Assembly: GCF_028401955.1 (NCBI RefSeq)
Contig: NZ_JAQOTJ010000004.1
Coordinates: forward strand, 124,001 to 188,000
DNA: 64,000 bases
Direction of reading: 5' to 3'
Source: Bacillus sp. BP-3
GTDB lineage: Bacteria; Bacillota; Bacilli; Bacillales; Bacillaceae_G
Part shown: positions 30,590 through 38,884 of the stretch, piece by piece
Position numbering within the stretch: position 1 is the stretch's first letter
How the letters are laid out: every line of letters starts with the position of its first letter
Made by a program: the position numbers and the translations under genes
Notes under the pieces: model-generated
Database searches by the model: none
Seen by the model: the letters and a program-made list of their open reading frames with translations, nothing else
What the model was told of the DNA's origin: nothing

Positions 30590-30796
30590 TTACGAAAAGG
30601 ATATTTTCTGTCCAGGTTCATATTGTAAAAAATGTTGGGGGTTTGTACTTAATACACGTACAACAGAATAATTATTTTCATTTCCCATATCCACAACCAT
30701 CTCAATACCATCTACATGTACAATTTTCTGTTTCGCAAATTCTGTATGATCTATCGGATACACAAGTTGTTCTGGCATAATCGTATATAAAATCAT
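30590..30796 (-). CDS. ylzJ: YlzJ-like protein
   Basis: A 68-residue conserved protein of unknown function ([16 protein letters not shown]), always next to tepA in Bacillus. Its start overlaps the tepA stop by 4 bases (ATGA), so it is translationally coupled to it. No membrane segment or known motif. Confidence 0.85.
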   Translation of the reverse strand: MILYTIMPEQLVYPIDHTEFAKQKIVHVDGIEMVVDMGNENNYSVVRVLSTNPQHFLQYEPGQKISFS

Positions 30797-31542
30797 TGCA
30801 ACAACGCCCCGCCTTGTTCAGCTGATGTATTCGCATCAATTAATTCATTTAATTTTTTGATTGCTTGGCCAATCCCTCCAACATCATCAATTAAACCATA
30901 TTTCACCGCGTCCATACCTACAACATTTGTACCAATATCTCGTGTTAAATTCCCTTTTGCAAACATTAATTCCTTAAAACGATCTTCTGTTACTTTGGAA
31001 TGCTTTGTTACAAAACGAATGACACGCTCTTGCATTTTATCTAAATACTCAAATGTTTGCGGAACACCAATTACAAGACCTGTAAGACGAATAGGGTGAA
31101 TTGTCATTGTTGCTGTTTCTGCAATGAATGAATAATCTGTTGATACTGCAATCGGCACACCAATAGAATGTCCTCCGCCAAGAACAATCGATACAGTCGG
31201 TTTCGAAAGCGAAGCAATCATTTCAGAAAGCGCAAGCCCAGCTTCCACATCCCCACCAACTGTATTTAACAAAATTAATAATCCTTCAATTTTAGGATTT
31301 TGTTCAATTGCTACAATTTGCGGAATAACATGCTCATATTTCGTCGTTTTATTTTGTGGTGGCAATTGCACATGACCTTCAATTTGCCCTACAATTGTTA
31401 AACAATGAATACGTGATTCATTTAATTGCGGGACATTCGTCTGTCCAAGCTGCTGAATTTTCTCTAGCACAGAACCTTCTTTTATTTCTTCTTTTGTCTC
31501 GGTCTTTTTTTCTTCATTTTTTATTTCATCACGTTCTACCAT
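30793..31542 (-). CDS. tepA: TepA, ClpP-like translocation-enhancing peptidase
   Basis: ClpP-fold protein implicated in protein export and, in B. subtilis, in spore protein (SASP) degradation. A charged N-terminal region (~1-35) is followed by the crotonase/ClpP core: [14 protein letters not shown], the catalytic serine in [11 protein letters not shown] and histidine in [10 protein letters not shown]. Start ATG 31542 has AGGGG 8 bases upstream; the earlier in-frame ATG at 31569 does not. Length 249 residues. Confidence 0.88.
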   Translation of the reverse strand: MVERDEIKNEEKKTETKEEIKEGSVLEKIQQLGQTNVPQLNESRIHCLTIVGQIEGHVQLPPQNKTTKYEHVIPQIVAIEQNPKIEGLLILLNTVGGDVEAGLALSEMIASLSKPTVSIVLGGGHSIGVPIAVSTDYSFIAETATMTIHPIRLTGLVIGVPQTFEYLDKMQERVIRFVTKHSKVTEDRFKELMFAKGNLTRDIGTNVVGMDAVKYGLIDDVGGIGQAIKKLNELIDANTSAEQGGALLQ

Positions 31543-31615
31543 ATCGTATCCCCTTTCGCTCGTATACAACTATTATTTCTTAAGTTATAAATTTCATTCG
31601 ACAGAGGATAAAAGA

Positions 31616-31643
31616 AAAAGCTGCCTATAAATAGGCAGCCATC
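31616..31643 (-). terminator. rho-independent terminator after rnjB
   Basis: GCTGCCTAT / ATAGGCAGC hairpin with T run on the minus strand, just beyond the rnjB stop. Confidence 0.8.
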
Positions 31644-31645
31644 TC

Positions 31646-33316
31646 TTATACTTCCATGATAATTGGTAAAATCATCGGTTTTCTCTTCGTTTTTTCAAAT
31701 AAAAATTGTCCAAGTAACTCACGAATATTTAGTTTTAACGTTGACCATTCAATAGAATATTCTTTAATAGATTGTTCTACAATTGTACGTACGATATCCG
31801 TTGATTTTTCAATCAATGCTTCAGATTCACGAACATAAACAAAGCCTCGCGAAATTATTTCTGGTCCAGAAATAATTTTTTTCTCATCTTTTCCAAGCGT
31901 CACAACAACGACCAGAATACCGTCTTGCGATAACATTTTCCGATCACGTAACACAATATTCCCAACATCACCAACGCCTAATCCATCAATCAATACATTT
32001 CCAGCTGGAACCTTCCCTGCCGGTTTCGCTTCACCATTTATAAAGGAGATTACTTCACCTTTTTCTGTGATAAAAATACGATCCGACTGGATTCCAACAT
32101 CTTGAGCTAAACGGGCGTGCGCCTTTTGCATACGAAATTCACCATGTACAGGCAAGAAATATTTCGGTTTCATTAAATTCAACATTAACTTCAATTCTTC
32201 TTGACTACCGTGCCCCGAAACATGAACTTTCTTTTCCCCATAATATACTACATCCGCACCTGCTCTAAATAATAAATCAATTGTTCTTGAGACAGATGTT
32301 TCATTCCCTGGAATTGGGGATGCTGCAATAATGACTGTATCACCTTTACGAATTGTAATTTGTTTATGAGCTTGTCTTGCCATTCTAGAAAGGGCAGCCA
32401 TTGGCTCACCTTGGCTTCCAGTCGTTAAAATTGCCACCTTTTTCTCAGGATAGTTATCAACATCCTGCAGTGAAATTAACATACCGTCTGGAATATTCAA
32501 ATAGCCAAGATTATATGCAATATCAACTACCTTTACCATACTTCGGCCAACTACCGCTACCTTACGACCAGTTTCATAAGCCGCATCGAAAACTTGTTGA
32601 ATACGATGAACATTAGACGCAAATGAAGCTACAATAATACGACCTTCTGAGTTATAAAATACTTTAGAAATCTCTACACCGACTTCTCTCTCAGATCCTG
32701 TATATCCAGGTCGCTCTGCATTTGTACTATCAGATAGTAAGCAAAGTACACCTTCATTGCCGATTTGTGCCATTTTTCCAATATCCGCACCATTATTCCC
32801 AATAGGAGTTTGATCAAATTTAAAATCACCAGTATATACAATTGCACCTTGTGAAGTTTGGAAACAAACACCCACTGCATCTGGAATACTATGTGTTGTT
32901 TTAAAGAAAGAAACCGTTGTTGTATCGAATTCTACAGTAGCATTAGAATCGATTGTTTTTAAATCAACACGGCCTAACATGCCCGCTTCTCCTAATTTTT
33001 CTTTCACAAGACCATTCGTTAATTTAGTTCCATAAACTGGAATATCCAATTTTCTTAGCACATAAACAATACCACCAATATGATCTTCATGACCATGCGT
33101 TAAAAATAGTCCTTTTACGCGCTCTTTATTTCCCACTAAATATGTGATATCAGGAATAACAATATCTATTCCAAACATCTCTTCTTCTGGAAACATAAGT
33201 CCTGCATCCACAATAAAAATTTCAGAATCAATTTCTACGCAGTACATATTCTTTCCAATTTCGCCCACTCCGCCGAGAGCGAATACTTTTACTGTATCTA
33301 TCTCTTTCTTCTTCAT
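31646..33316 (-). CDS. rnjB: ribonuclease J (RNase J2, YmfA ortholog)
   Basis: A 556-residue metallo-beta-lactamase/beta-CASP ribonuclease. The zinc motif HGHEDHIGG is complete, and beta-CASP motifs (STNAERPGYTGSE, VHVSGHGSQEELKLML, KYFLPVHGEFRM) are present, followed by a C-terminal domain. Position between dapA and tepA identifies it as the YmfA/RNase J2 ortholog; RNase J1 would be elsewhere. The RBS and start lie within a 13-bp inverted repeat structure in the leader. Confidence 0.92.
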   Translation of the reverse strand: MKKKEIDTVKVFALGGVGEIGKNMYCVEIDSEIFIVDAGLMFPEEEMFGIDIVIPDITYLVGNKERVKGLFLTHGHEDHIGGIVYVLRKLDIPVYGTKLTNGLVKEKLGEAGMLGRVDLKTIDSNATVEFDTTTVSFFKTTHSIPDAVGVCFQTSQGAIVYTGDFKFDQTPIGNNGADIGKMAQIGNEGVLCLLSDSTNAERPGYTGSEREVGVEISKVFYNSEGRIIVASFASNVHRIQQVFDAAYETGRKVAVVGRSMVKVVDIAYNLGYLNIPDGMLISLQDVDNYPEKKVAILTTGSQGEPMAALSRMARQAHKQITIRKGDTVIIAASPIPGNETSVSRTIDLLFRAGADVVYYGEKKVHVSGHGSQEELKLMLNLMKPKYFLPVHGEFRMQKAHARLAQDVGIQSDRIFITEKGEVISFINGEAKPAGKVPAGNVLIDGLGVGDVGNIVLRDRKMLSQDGILVVVVTLGKDEKKIISGPEIISRGFVYVRESEALIEKSTDIVRTIVEQSIKEYSIEWSTLKLNIRELLGQFLFEKTKRKPMILPIIMEV

Positions 33317-33323
33317 GTTGTTG

Positions 33324-33446
33324 CCTGGTTTAAAAATAGTATAAAAACTGACCCCACTAACATTGTAGAGAAACCAGGGGAAACTCCACCATCATTTTCA
33401 ACATCTAAAACGAAGGTCTTATCACGTTTTTTGTTTTTAAACCAGG
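33324..33446 (-). promoter_or_regulatory. rnjB leader inverted repeat
   Basis: CCTGGTTTAAAAA (minus 33,446-33,434) is repeated as TTTTTAAACCAGG just before the start codon, with 97 bases between. The pairing would enclose most of the leader and lie against the ribosome site. The rest of the 33,317-33,967 gap holds a repeat copy and the dapA terminator, and no gene. Confidence 0.45.
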
Positions 33447-33672
33447 TTCCACCTCTCTTTCATTATATAAATCAAATATTTTATGTAAATTCATACAAAA
33501 TCCGATAACCCGTAAAGTTTTTCCATTTTTGCTAAGCATACCCGTACTAAGCTACTTAGCCATATTATAACTGATATAAGAAATAGAACACAAGTTAAAT
33601 TATAAGAAAGAAAAGAGAAGAATATGTATAAGAGGATGAACTGGATTTATTTCACTACTTCATTTAAGAAGC

Positions 33673-33924
33673 AAAGTGAAACTTTAATCAGTGGACCCCA
33701 CTAATTATCAGCCCTCACCAATCAGGCGCATGCCAGCAGTTTATCTTCCACCTAACTTCTTAAGAAAAGCGAAAGCAGCTCGTCCAGAATGTGAAGGGGA
33801 TGGAGCTTCTGACGTAGAAGCGCTTTTTATCTCGTAGGACCGAACACTCTAGCCACTGGAACTCGACAGTGCTTTCGCCGAATTTTGAGGTGGGAATATG
33901 ACTGCCTGCGAATTGCGGGATAAA
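33673..33924 (+). repeat. interspersed repeat, copy 2 (bcr-like element)
   Basis: About 252 bp sharing ends and interior with copy 1: AAAGTGAAACTTTAATCAGT at the start, GCGCATGCC, GCAGTTTATC, AAGCGCTTTTTATCTCGT, GCTTTCGCCGAATTTTGAGG, and terminal hairpin CCTGCGAATTGCGGGATAAA. Stem positions differ between copies in partly compensating ways (CCCAC/GTGGG in copy 3, CCTGC/GCGGG here). Confidence 0.8.
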
Positions 33925-33930
33925 ATACAA

Positions 33931-33964
33931 AAAGTGACTTAGCACATACCACTAAGTCACTTTC
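33931..33964 (-). terminator. rho-independent terminator after dapA
   Basis: AAGTGACTTAG / CTAAGTCACTT hairpin with T run on the minus strand, just past the dapA stop. Confidence 0.82.
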
Positions 33965-33967
33965 CTT

Positions 33968-34846
33968 TTAGCGAGGAATAGATTGTATAACTTCAAGTAA
34001 TTGCGTTCGTTCTGCTTCAGTTAATGGTAGAAGAGGTAAACGAACAGAACCAACGTCTAATCCTACGATTTGCAATGCCGTCTTCACAGGAGTTGGACTC
34101 GGCGCCATAAATAATGCATTTGTCACTCTTACTAACAATTGATGAAGCGTTTGTGCTGTTTTCATATCACCAGTTTGGAATGCTACAATCATGTCTTGCA
34201 TTTCATTACCAATAACATGAGAAGCAACAGATACAATCCCTTTTGCTCCAATTGCCATCGCTGGCAATGTTAATCCGTCATCACCACTGTATACAGCAAA
34301 ATCATCATCTGTTTTTTCTATGATTTCTGTCATCGTTAATACGTCGCCGCCCGCATCCTTGATTGCAACAATGTTTGGAATTTGCGATAAACGAACAACT
34401 GTATCAACAGAAATCTGTACAATAGATCGACCTGGAACGTTATATAGCATAATTGGAAGTTTTGTACTTTCAGCAATCATTTTAAAGTGCTGATACATAC
34501 CTTCCTGACTCGGTTTATTATAATATGGTGCAACTAACATAATCGCGTCTACGCCTACTTCTTCCGCTTTTTTCGTAAGCTCCACAGAAGCATGTGTATT
34601 GTTGCTACCAGTTCCAGCTATCACGGGCACCCTTTTATCGACAACAGATACGACATGATGATATAACGCTACTTTTTCTTCAGATGTTAATGTAGGAGAT
34701 TCACCTGTTGTTCCTCCTACAACAATTGATGTTGTCCCGTTATCAATCAAATAGTTTACCAATTTTGTTGTCTTTGCAAAATCGATGTTCCCATTTTTAT
34801 CAAACGGTGTGACCATCGCAGTTGCAATTGTCCCAAAATCTCTCAT
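33968..34846 (-). CDS. dapA: 4-hydroxy-tetrahydrodipicolinate synthase
   Basis: Condenses pyruvate with aspartate semialdehyde, first committed step of the DAP/lysine pathway and source of dipicolinate precursor. 292 residues, TIM barrel, with GGTTGESPTL, the tyrosine in YNVPGRS and the Schiff-base lysine in VAIKDAGGD. It is the last gene of asd-dapG-dapA; dapG ends 11 bases upstream. In an intact genome dpaAB would precede this operon and compete for the same product. Confidence 0.96.
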   Translation of the reverse strand: MRDFGTIATAMVTPFDKNGNIDFAKTTKLVNYLIDNGTTSIVVGGTTGESPTLTSEEKVALYHHVVSVVDKRVPVIAGTGSNNTHASVELTKKAEEVGVDAIMLVAPYYNKPSQEGMYQHFKMIAESTKLPIMLYNVPGRSIVQISVDTVVRLSQIPNIVAIKDAGGDVLTMTEIIEKTDDDFAVYSGDDGLTLPAMAIGAKGIVSVASHVIGNEMQDMIVAFQTGDMKTAQTLHQLLVRVTNALFMAPSPTPVKTALQIVGLDVGSVRLPLLPLTEAERTQLLEVIQSIPR

Positions 34847-34857
34847 GGTCTCACTCC

Positions 34858-36081
34858 TTATAATTCCAGTTGCTTTTCTTTTGAAAGCTCAAATGCACGA
34901 TGAAGTGCATTTACAGCATCTACAAGTTTCTCTTCTTTTACAAGTACCCATATTGTTGTATGACTATCTGCTGATTGCAATATTTGAACTCCATTTTCAG
35001 CTAACGCTGTCACAATTTTTGCAGTAACACCTGGAACACCTGCGATACCAGCTCCAACAATAGATACTTTTGCACAGTGCTCTGTTACAAGTGGATTATA
35101 TCCAAGTTTATGAAGTACTTCAACCGCTCGATCTGCAACATCATCACTAACTGTGTATGCTACTCCCGTAGGAGAAATATTGATTAAATCTACGCTAATC
35201 TTTTCTTTTGCCATTTCTTTGAACACTTCTGTTTGTAGATCGTATGCTCCGTCCTTGGCCAACACTTTAATTTGCGTGACACTTGAAGAATGAGCAATAC
35301 CAGTTACAGGACGCTCTTGTACGTCGCGTGCCCCATCATACGCTGCAATTAAAGTTCCCTCGCTGTCAGAATACGTAGAACGTACACGCAATGGTACTTT
35401 AGCATGCATCGCAATTTCAATCGCACGCGGATGAACAACCTTTGCACCTTGATATGCCATATTACAGATTTCATTATATGTTACATTTTCAAGATGACGC
35501 GCATCTTTTACGATACGTGGATCAGCTGTCATCACACCTTCTACATCTGTAAAGATATCAATATATTCGGCATGAAGCGCAACACCTAATGCTGACGCTG
35601 ATGTATCACTTCCACCGCGACCAAGTGTTGTCGTATCGCCTTCTTTTGTTTGTCCTTGGAATCCTGTTACGACAATTACATCTACTTCTTCTAACTCTTT
35701 TCGGATACGTTCACAGTCCATTTCAATAATTTTAGCGTTTGTAAAATCATCATTTGTAATAAAGCCTGCTTGCGCACCATTGAATGCTGCCGATTTAATT
35801 TCATTTTCATTTAACATATTGGAAAACACAATTGCCGAAATCAGCTCACCACAAGACAACAATAAATCTTGTTCACGTTTTGAAATAAACGATTGTTTTT
35901 CATTTACAAGGCCTAATAATGTATCAGTCGCGTATGGCTCACCTTTGCGCCCCATCGCAGATACAACAACTACAATTTTATAGCCTTCTTTCAACGATCT
36001 TTTAATGTGGTGAAGGGCGTGTTTTCGACCATTTTCATCACGTACAGATGTACCACCAAATTTTTGGACAATAATTTTCAT
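34858..36081 (-). CDS. dapG: aspartate kinase I (diaminopimelate-sensitive type)
   Basis: Phosphorylates aspartate to begin the lysine/threonine/methionine family. The 407-residue enzyme has the KFGGTSV N-terminal motif, GFITNDDFTNAKI, TTLGRGGSDTSA, and two C-terminal ACT domains (~260-400). In B. subtilis this isozyme is inhibited by meso-DAP and acts in cell-wall and spore formation. It lies between asd and dapA; asd ends 22 bases upstream. Confidence 0.95.
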   Translation of the reverse strand: MKIIVQKFGGTSVRDENGRKHALHHIKRSLKEGYKIVVVVSAMGRKGEPYATDTLLGLVNEKQSFISKREQDLLLSCGELISAIVFSNMLNENEIKSAAFNGAQAGFITNDDFTNAKIIEMDCERIRKELEEVDVIVVTGFQGQTKEGDTTTLGRGGSDTSASALGVALHAEYIDIFTDVEGVMTADPRIVKDARHLENVTYNEICNMAYQGAKVVHPRAIEIAMHAKVPLRVRSTYSDSEGTLIAAYDGARDVQERPVTGIAHSSSVTQIKVLAKDGAYDLQTEVFKEMAKEKISVDLINISPTGVAYTVSDDVADRAVEVLHKLGYNPLVTEHCAKVSIVGAGIAGVPGVTAKIVTALAENGVQILQSADSHTTIWVLVKEEKLVDAVNALHRAFELSKEKQLEL

Positions 36082-36103
36082 TTTTGCACCTTCTTTTAGC
36101 CGT

Positions 36104-37150
36104 TTACACTAATTGTAATTTCACTAATCGTTCTGCAATTTGAACAGAGTTCCATGCAGCACCTTTTAATAAGTTATCAGATACGACCCAAAGATGGAAT
36201 CCTTTATCATTGTTTAGATCTTTACGAATGCGACCAACAAATACTTCATTTTTACCAACTGCAGTTGCTGGCATTGGGTATACTTGTTCTGCTGGATTAT
36301 CTTGCAGTACAACTCCTTCTGCATTCGCTAACAGGGTACGCAGCTCTTCTACTGTCACACCTTCTTTTTCCACTTCAATATACACAGATTCAGAATGACC
36401 TGATACAACTGGCAAGCGAACACACGTTGCCGCTACTTCAAGTTCTGGCATATGCATAATTTTCTTTGTTTCATTAATCATTTTCATTTCTTCAAATGTA
36501 AAGCCATTATCTTCAAACTTATCAATTTGCGGAATCGCATTAAATGCAATTTGATAATGCTTTTCATCACCTTTTACTGGTAAAACATTTGCTTTTGCTT
36601 CTTCACCGTTTAAAATGGCTTGTGATTGTTCATGTAGCTCTTCAATTGCAGCCGCTCCTGCTCCTGATACAGCTTGATATGTGGAAACGATTACTCGTTT
36701 TAAACCAAAGTTTTGACGAACTGGTTCAAGAGCAACTACCATTTGAATGGTAGAACAATTTGGATTTGCAATAATTCCATTATGCTCTAATAAATCTTTT
36801 TCGTTTACTTCTGGTACAACAAGCGGGACATTTTCTGTCATGCGAAACGCACTCGTATTATCGACAACGATTGCACCGCGTTTTGCTGCTTCTGGTGCTA
36901 ATTGTTTTGATACAGATCCACCCGCACTGAAGAGTGCAATATCCACTCCTTCAAAACTTTCAGGAGTAGCCTCTTGTACAGTTACTTCTTCTCCTTTAAA
37001 TAAAAGCGTTTTACCTGCAGAACGTTTAGATGAAAGTAACGATAACTTTCCAATAGGAAAATTACGTTTCTCTAAAGTATTTAACATTTGTTCACCAACT
37101 GCGCCGGTTGCTCCAACTACAGCGACATGAAAAGATTTTTTCTTTTCCAT
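36104..37150 (-). CDS. asd: aspartate-semialdehyde dehydrogenase
   Basis: Reduces aspartyl phosphate to the semialdehyde. 348 residues from ATG 37150 (AAGGGG 7 bases upstream; a GTG one codon earlier is less well spaced). NADP site [10 protein letters not shown], catalytic cysteine in NPNCSTIQM, and the substrate region with GHSESVYIE are clear. It is the first gene of the dap operon and comes directly after the dpaB remnant and its terminator. Confidence 0.96.
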   Translation of the reverse strand: MEKKKSFHVAVVGATGAVGEQMLNTLEKRNFPIGKLSLLSSKRSAGKTLLFKGEEVTVQEATPESFEGVDIALFSAGGSVSKQLAPEAAKRGAIVVDNTSAFRMTENVPLVVPEVNEKDLLEHNGIIANPNCSTIQMVVALEPVRQNFGLKRVIVSTYQAVSGAGAAAIEELHEQSQAILNGEEAKANVLPVKGDEKHYQIAFNAIPQIDKFEDNGFTFEEMKMINETKKIMHMPELEVAATCVRLPVVSGHSESVYIEVEKEGVTVEELRTLLANAEGVVLQDNPAEQVYPMPATAVGKNEVFVGRIRKDLNNDKGFHLWVVSDNLLKGAAWNSVQIAERLVKLQLV

Positions 37151-37196
37151 CACTATGCCCCTTTCTAGGTACCAATCCTTCTATACTTAGAATAAA

Positions 37197-37217
37197 AAGG
37201 AGTAACAAATACTCCTT
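37197..37217 (-). terminator. hairpin between dpaB and asd
   Basis: AAGGAGTA / TACTCCTT followed by TTTTTATTC on the minus strand between the dpaB stop codon and asd; probably a weak terminator or processing site in the dpaAB-asd transcript. Confidence 0.6.
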
Positions 37218-37299
37218 CTCATTCTTAATAGAATTAATTTTATCATATTCTGCGATAAGAATGATGGTTTCATGAAAAAAATTGTCTGTTTTTTGATTG

Positions 37300-37485
37300 T
37301 TAATTCATATACTTGAATTTTTCTACAACTACAGGTTGGAGTTGTTTCCCTTCCAGCGATTCAACAATTGTATCTTGCAGTAATTCCATACGCGCTACCA
37401 TAGAATTGGGCTTATTGTGCGGTGAATCTTGCCCAAATGGCACAAAATAGATATTTTTTGTTGCCATTAGGCGCATTAGGTTTAC
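37300..37485 (-). pseudogene. dpaB: dpaB (spoVFB) C-terminal fragment, interrupted gene
   Basis: On the minus strand from about 37,485 to the stop at 37,300 lies an intact frame reading VNLMRLMATKNIYF, VPFGQDSPHNKPNSMVARME and KQLQPVVVEKFKYMN. This is the C-terminal end of dipicolinate synthase subunit B, which makes the spore's dipicolinic acid in the mother cell. No start codon or upstream domain (the flavodoxin-like fold) is present; the frame runs into unrelated AT-rich DNA upstream of about 37,490. The frame is undamaged, with no stops, which fits a gene that is rejoined by excision rather than decaying. Confidence 0.9.
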
Positions 37486-37500
37486 ACCAACATGGTAATA
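37478..37500. other. presumed attachment site (att) at element end
   Basis: The last codons homologous to dpaB are around GTAAACCTAATGCGC (minus strand, 37,471-37,485); upstream the translation becomes KNIYCYYHVG, unlike DpaB. The crossover core is therefore expected inside or next to this stretch. The exact core needs the other junction. Confidence 0.5.
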
Positions 37501-37570
37501 ACAATATATATTTTTTTACTTCCTTCTATTATACATGAAACAGTGTGATGAAAAAAAATAAATACAAAAG

Positions 37571-37598
37571 AATAAAAGCCCTTCTCACATGAGAGGGC
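37571..37598 (-). terminator. rho-independent terminator after the 37.6 kb gene
   Basis: AAGCCCTCTCA / TGAGAAGGGCTT-type hairpin (minus strand) with a T run, just 3' of the gene's stop codon. Confidence 0.7.
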
Positions 37599-37959
37599 TT
37601 GTTTCTTTATTCATTAAGTCTCGTGAATAAGTATCTTCTAAATATCTATATGCAACAGCCTCTTCTTTTGTCATTTCTCTTACATAAATTGATTCCTCAC
37701 GTGTCACTGGTTCTAATAATACCAATCCCGACATATTTCTATATACCCTTCTAAAATCCACTTTACCTTCCTCGCTCAGAAGTTTACTAAGAAACAGTTC
37801 AACAGGAACAGGTGTTAAAAAATTATTATTTTCATCAATAAAATTAATATCTATGTTGTCATCGATTTCCCGAATGTGAAACAAGAAATTTTTATTTGGC
37901 TGCGATACTTGCACTAAGTACGCTGTTATCCTTTGTTCATCGATTACTGTCAATTCCAC
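37585..37959 (-). CDS. hypothetical protein next to the element end
   Basis: Not recognised. About 124 residues, acidic, beta-rich in appearance, no membrane segment, cysteines or signal peptide. The AAAGGGG ribosome site abuts an in-frame ATG at 37,968, which leaves no spacing, so I prefer GTG 37,959 (spacing 9). It is the gene nearest the attachment site, transcribed toward dpaB, with its own terminator. It is not a recombinase. Between it and the LXG operon (37,969-38,204) is a divergent promoter region including a TATAAT at 38,163. Confidence 0.65.
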   Translation of the reverse strand: MELTVIDEQRITAYLVQVSQPNKNFLFHIREIDDNIDINFIDENNNFLTPVPVELFLSKLLSEEGKVDFRRVYRNMSGLVLLEPVTREESIYVREMTKEEAVAYRYLEDTYSRDLMNKETSPLM

Positions 37960-38204
37960 TAAAATCATCCCCTTTATTGTTATTACATGTAAAATTTTAA
38001 CAACAGAATATTAACGAAGTGTAAATTCAGTATAAGTTTTCCATTAATATTAAAAGTTAATGATGCACTATTTTTATAATTAAATTGACTTTCAGACTTA
38101 AAAAACATCTTCAAAATAAAGATACTCTATTTCTGTCAATACAAAAATATATACTAATATGGTATAATTTTCATATTTCATTAAGTATGGAAAGGATTCA
38201 AGCG

Positions 38205-38480
38205 ATGGGACAATTCCAAAGTAATTTTCAAACGGCACAGCAAATCGCGACGCAAATGGGAAACGCTGCTGACACAATCCAAAGTGCCACAAGTAGATCC
38301 ATAACCAAATCGTCACGTACAACGTTATCCATCAACTCCAAAGCACAAGAAGCGAATCAACAAGCATTGGAATTAACAAAACGATTTTATAGTGCTTTTC
38401 AACAAGCTGTTAACAACATTCATTCTGTGGCCCAGGACTTTGAGCGTATGGATAACGAACTTCAAAGAATTTTCAAGTGA
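38205..38480 (+). CDS. small T7SS effector partner (DUF3130 / TIGR04197-like)
   Basis: A 91-residue helical WXG100-sized protein starting MGQFQSNFQTAQQIATQMGN. Start ATG 38,205 has GGAAAGGA 8 bases upstream; the longer in-frame reading upstream is AT-rich leader. Small helical proteins of this type are encoded immediately before LXG toxins and act as targeting partners (Lap proteins) for type VII secretion. First gene of the toxin operon. Confidence 0.75.
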   Translation: MGQFQSNFQTAQQIATQMGNAADTIQSATSRSITKSSRTTLSINSKAQEANQQALELTKRFYSAFQQAVNNIHSVAQDFERMDNELQRIFK

Positions 38481-38521
38481 TATAGCAACCTACACGAACA
38501 TAGAAAAGTAGGAGTGAAAAA

Positions 38522-38884
38522 ATGAGTCAAGATATCCAAAAACAAATGAGTCAACTGAACGAAAAAGTAAGAAGTCTGTCTGAAGAACAATATCAAAATC
38601 AACGCGCGATTCAAAGGCAAGAACAAGCGGAAGCAGATTTTTATCAATGGAAAGGGCGAAGCTATCGCTTGTTTGACCGTATATTAGAAACTTGGCATAA
38701 TGATAGAGAACTAGGACAATTCTTTCTTAATTTGCGTCAAGATGCAGGGCAAATTGAACGAAAACTTACCCACGAATTGGAAGACCAAAAAGAAGCATTG
38801 CTAAAGGAAAAACAAAACCTAAGTAACCTAGAAAATGATCTTTACCATCAGCGCCAAAAATTAGCACTGGAGGTGAAGTCATGA
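38522..38884 (+). CDS. LXG-associated helical protein (DUF3958-like)
   Basis: A 120-residue, almost wholly alpha-helical/coiled-coil protein (QLNEKVRSLSEEQYQNQRA) that precedes an LXG gene. It fits the second class of LXG partner proteins (DUF3958). An AGGAGTG ribosome site precedes its ATG, and its end overlaps the LXG start by 4 bases (ATGA), so it is co-translated with the toxin. Confidence 0.75.
   Translation: MSQDIQKQMSQLNEKVRSLSEEQYQNQRAIQRQEQAEADFYQWKGRSYRLFDRILETWHNDRELGQFFLNLRQDAGQIERKLTHELEDQKEALLKEKQNLSNLENDLYHQRQKLALEVKS

Noticed and set aside
38085-38204. N-terminal extension of the small LXG partner protein
   Set aside because: The stretch is AT-rich leader containing a TATAAT; the ribosome site fits ATG 38,205.
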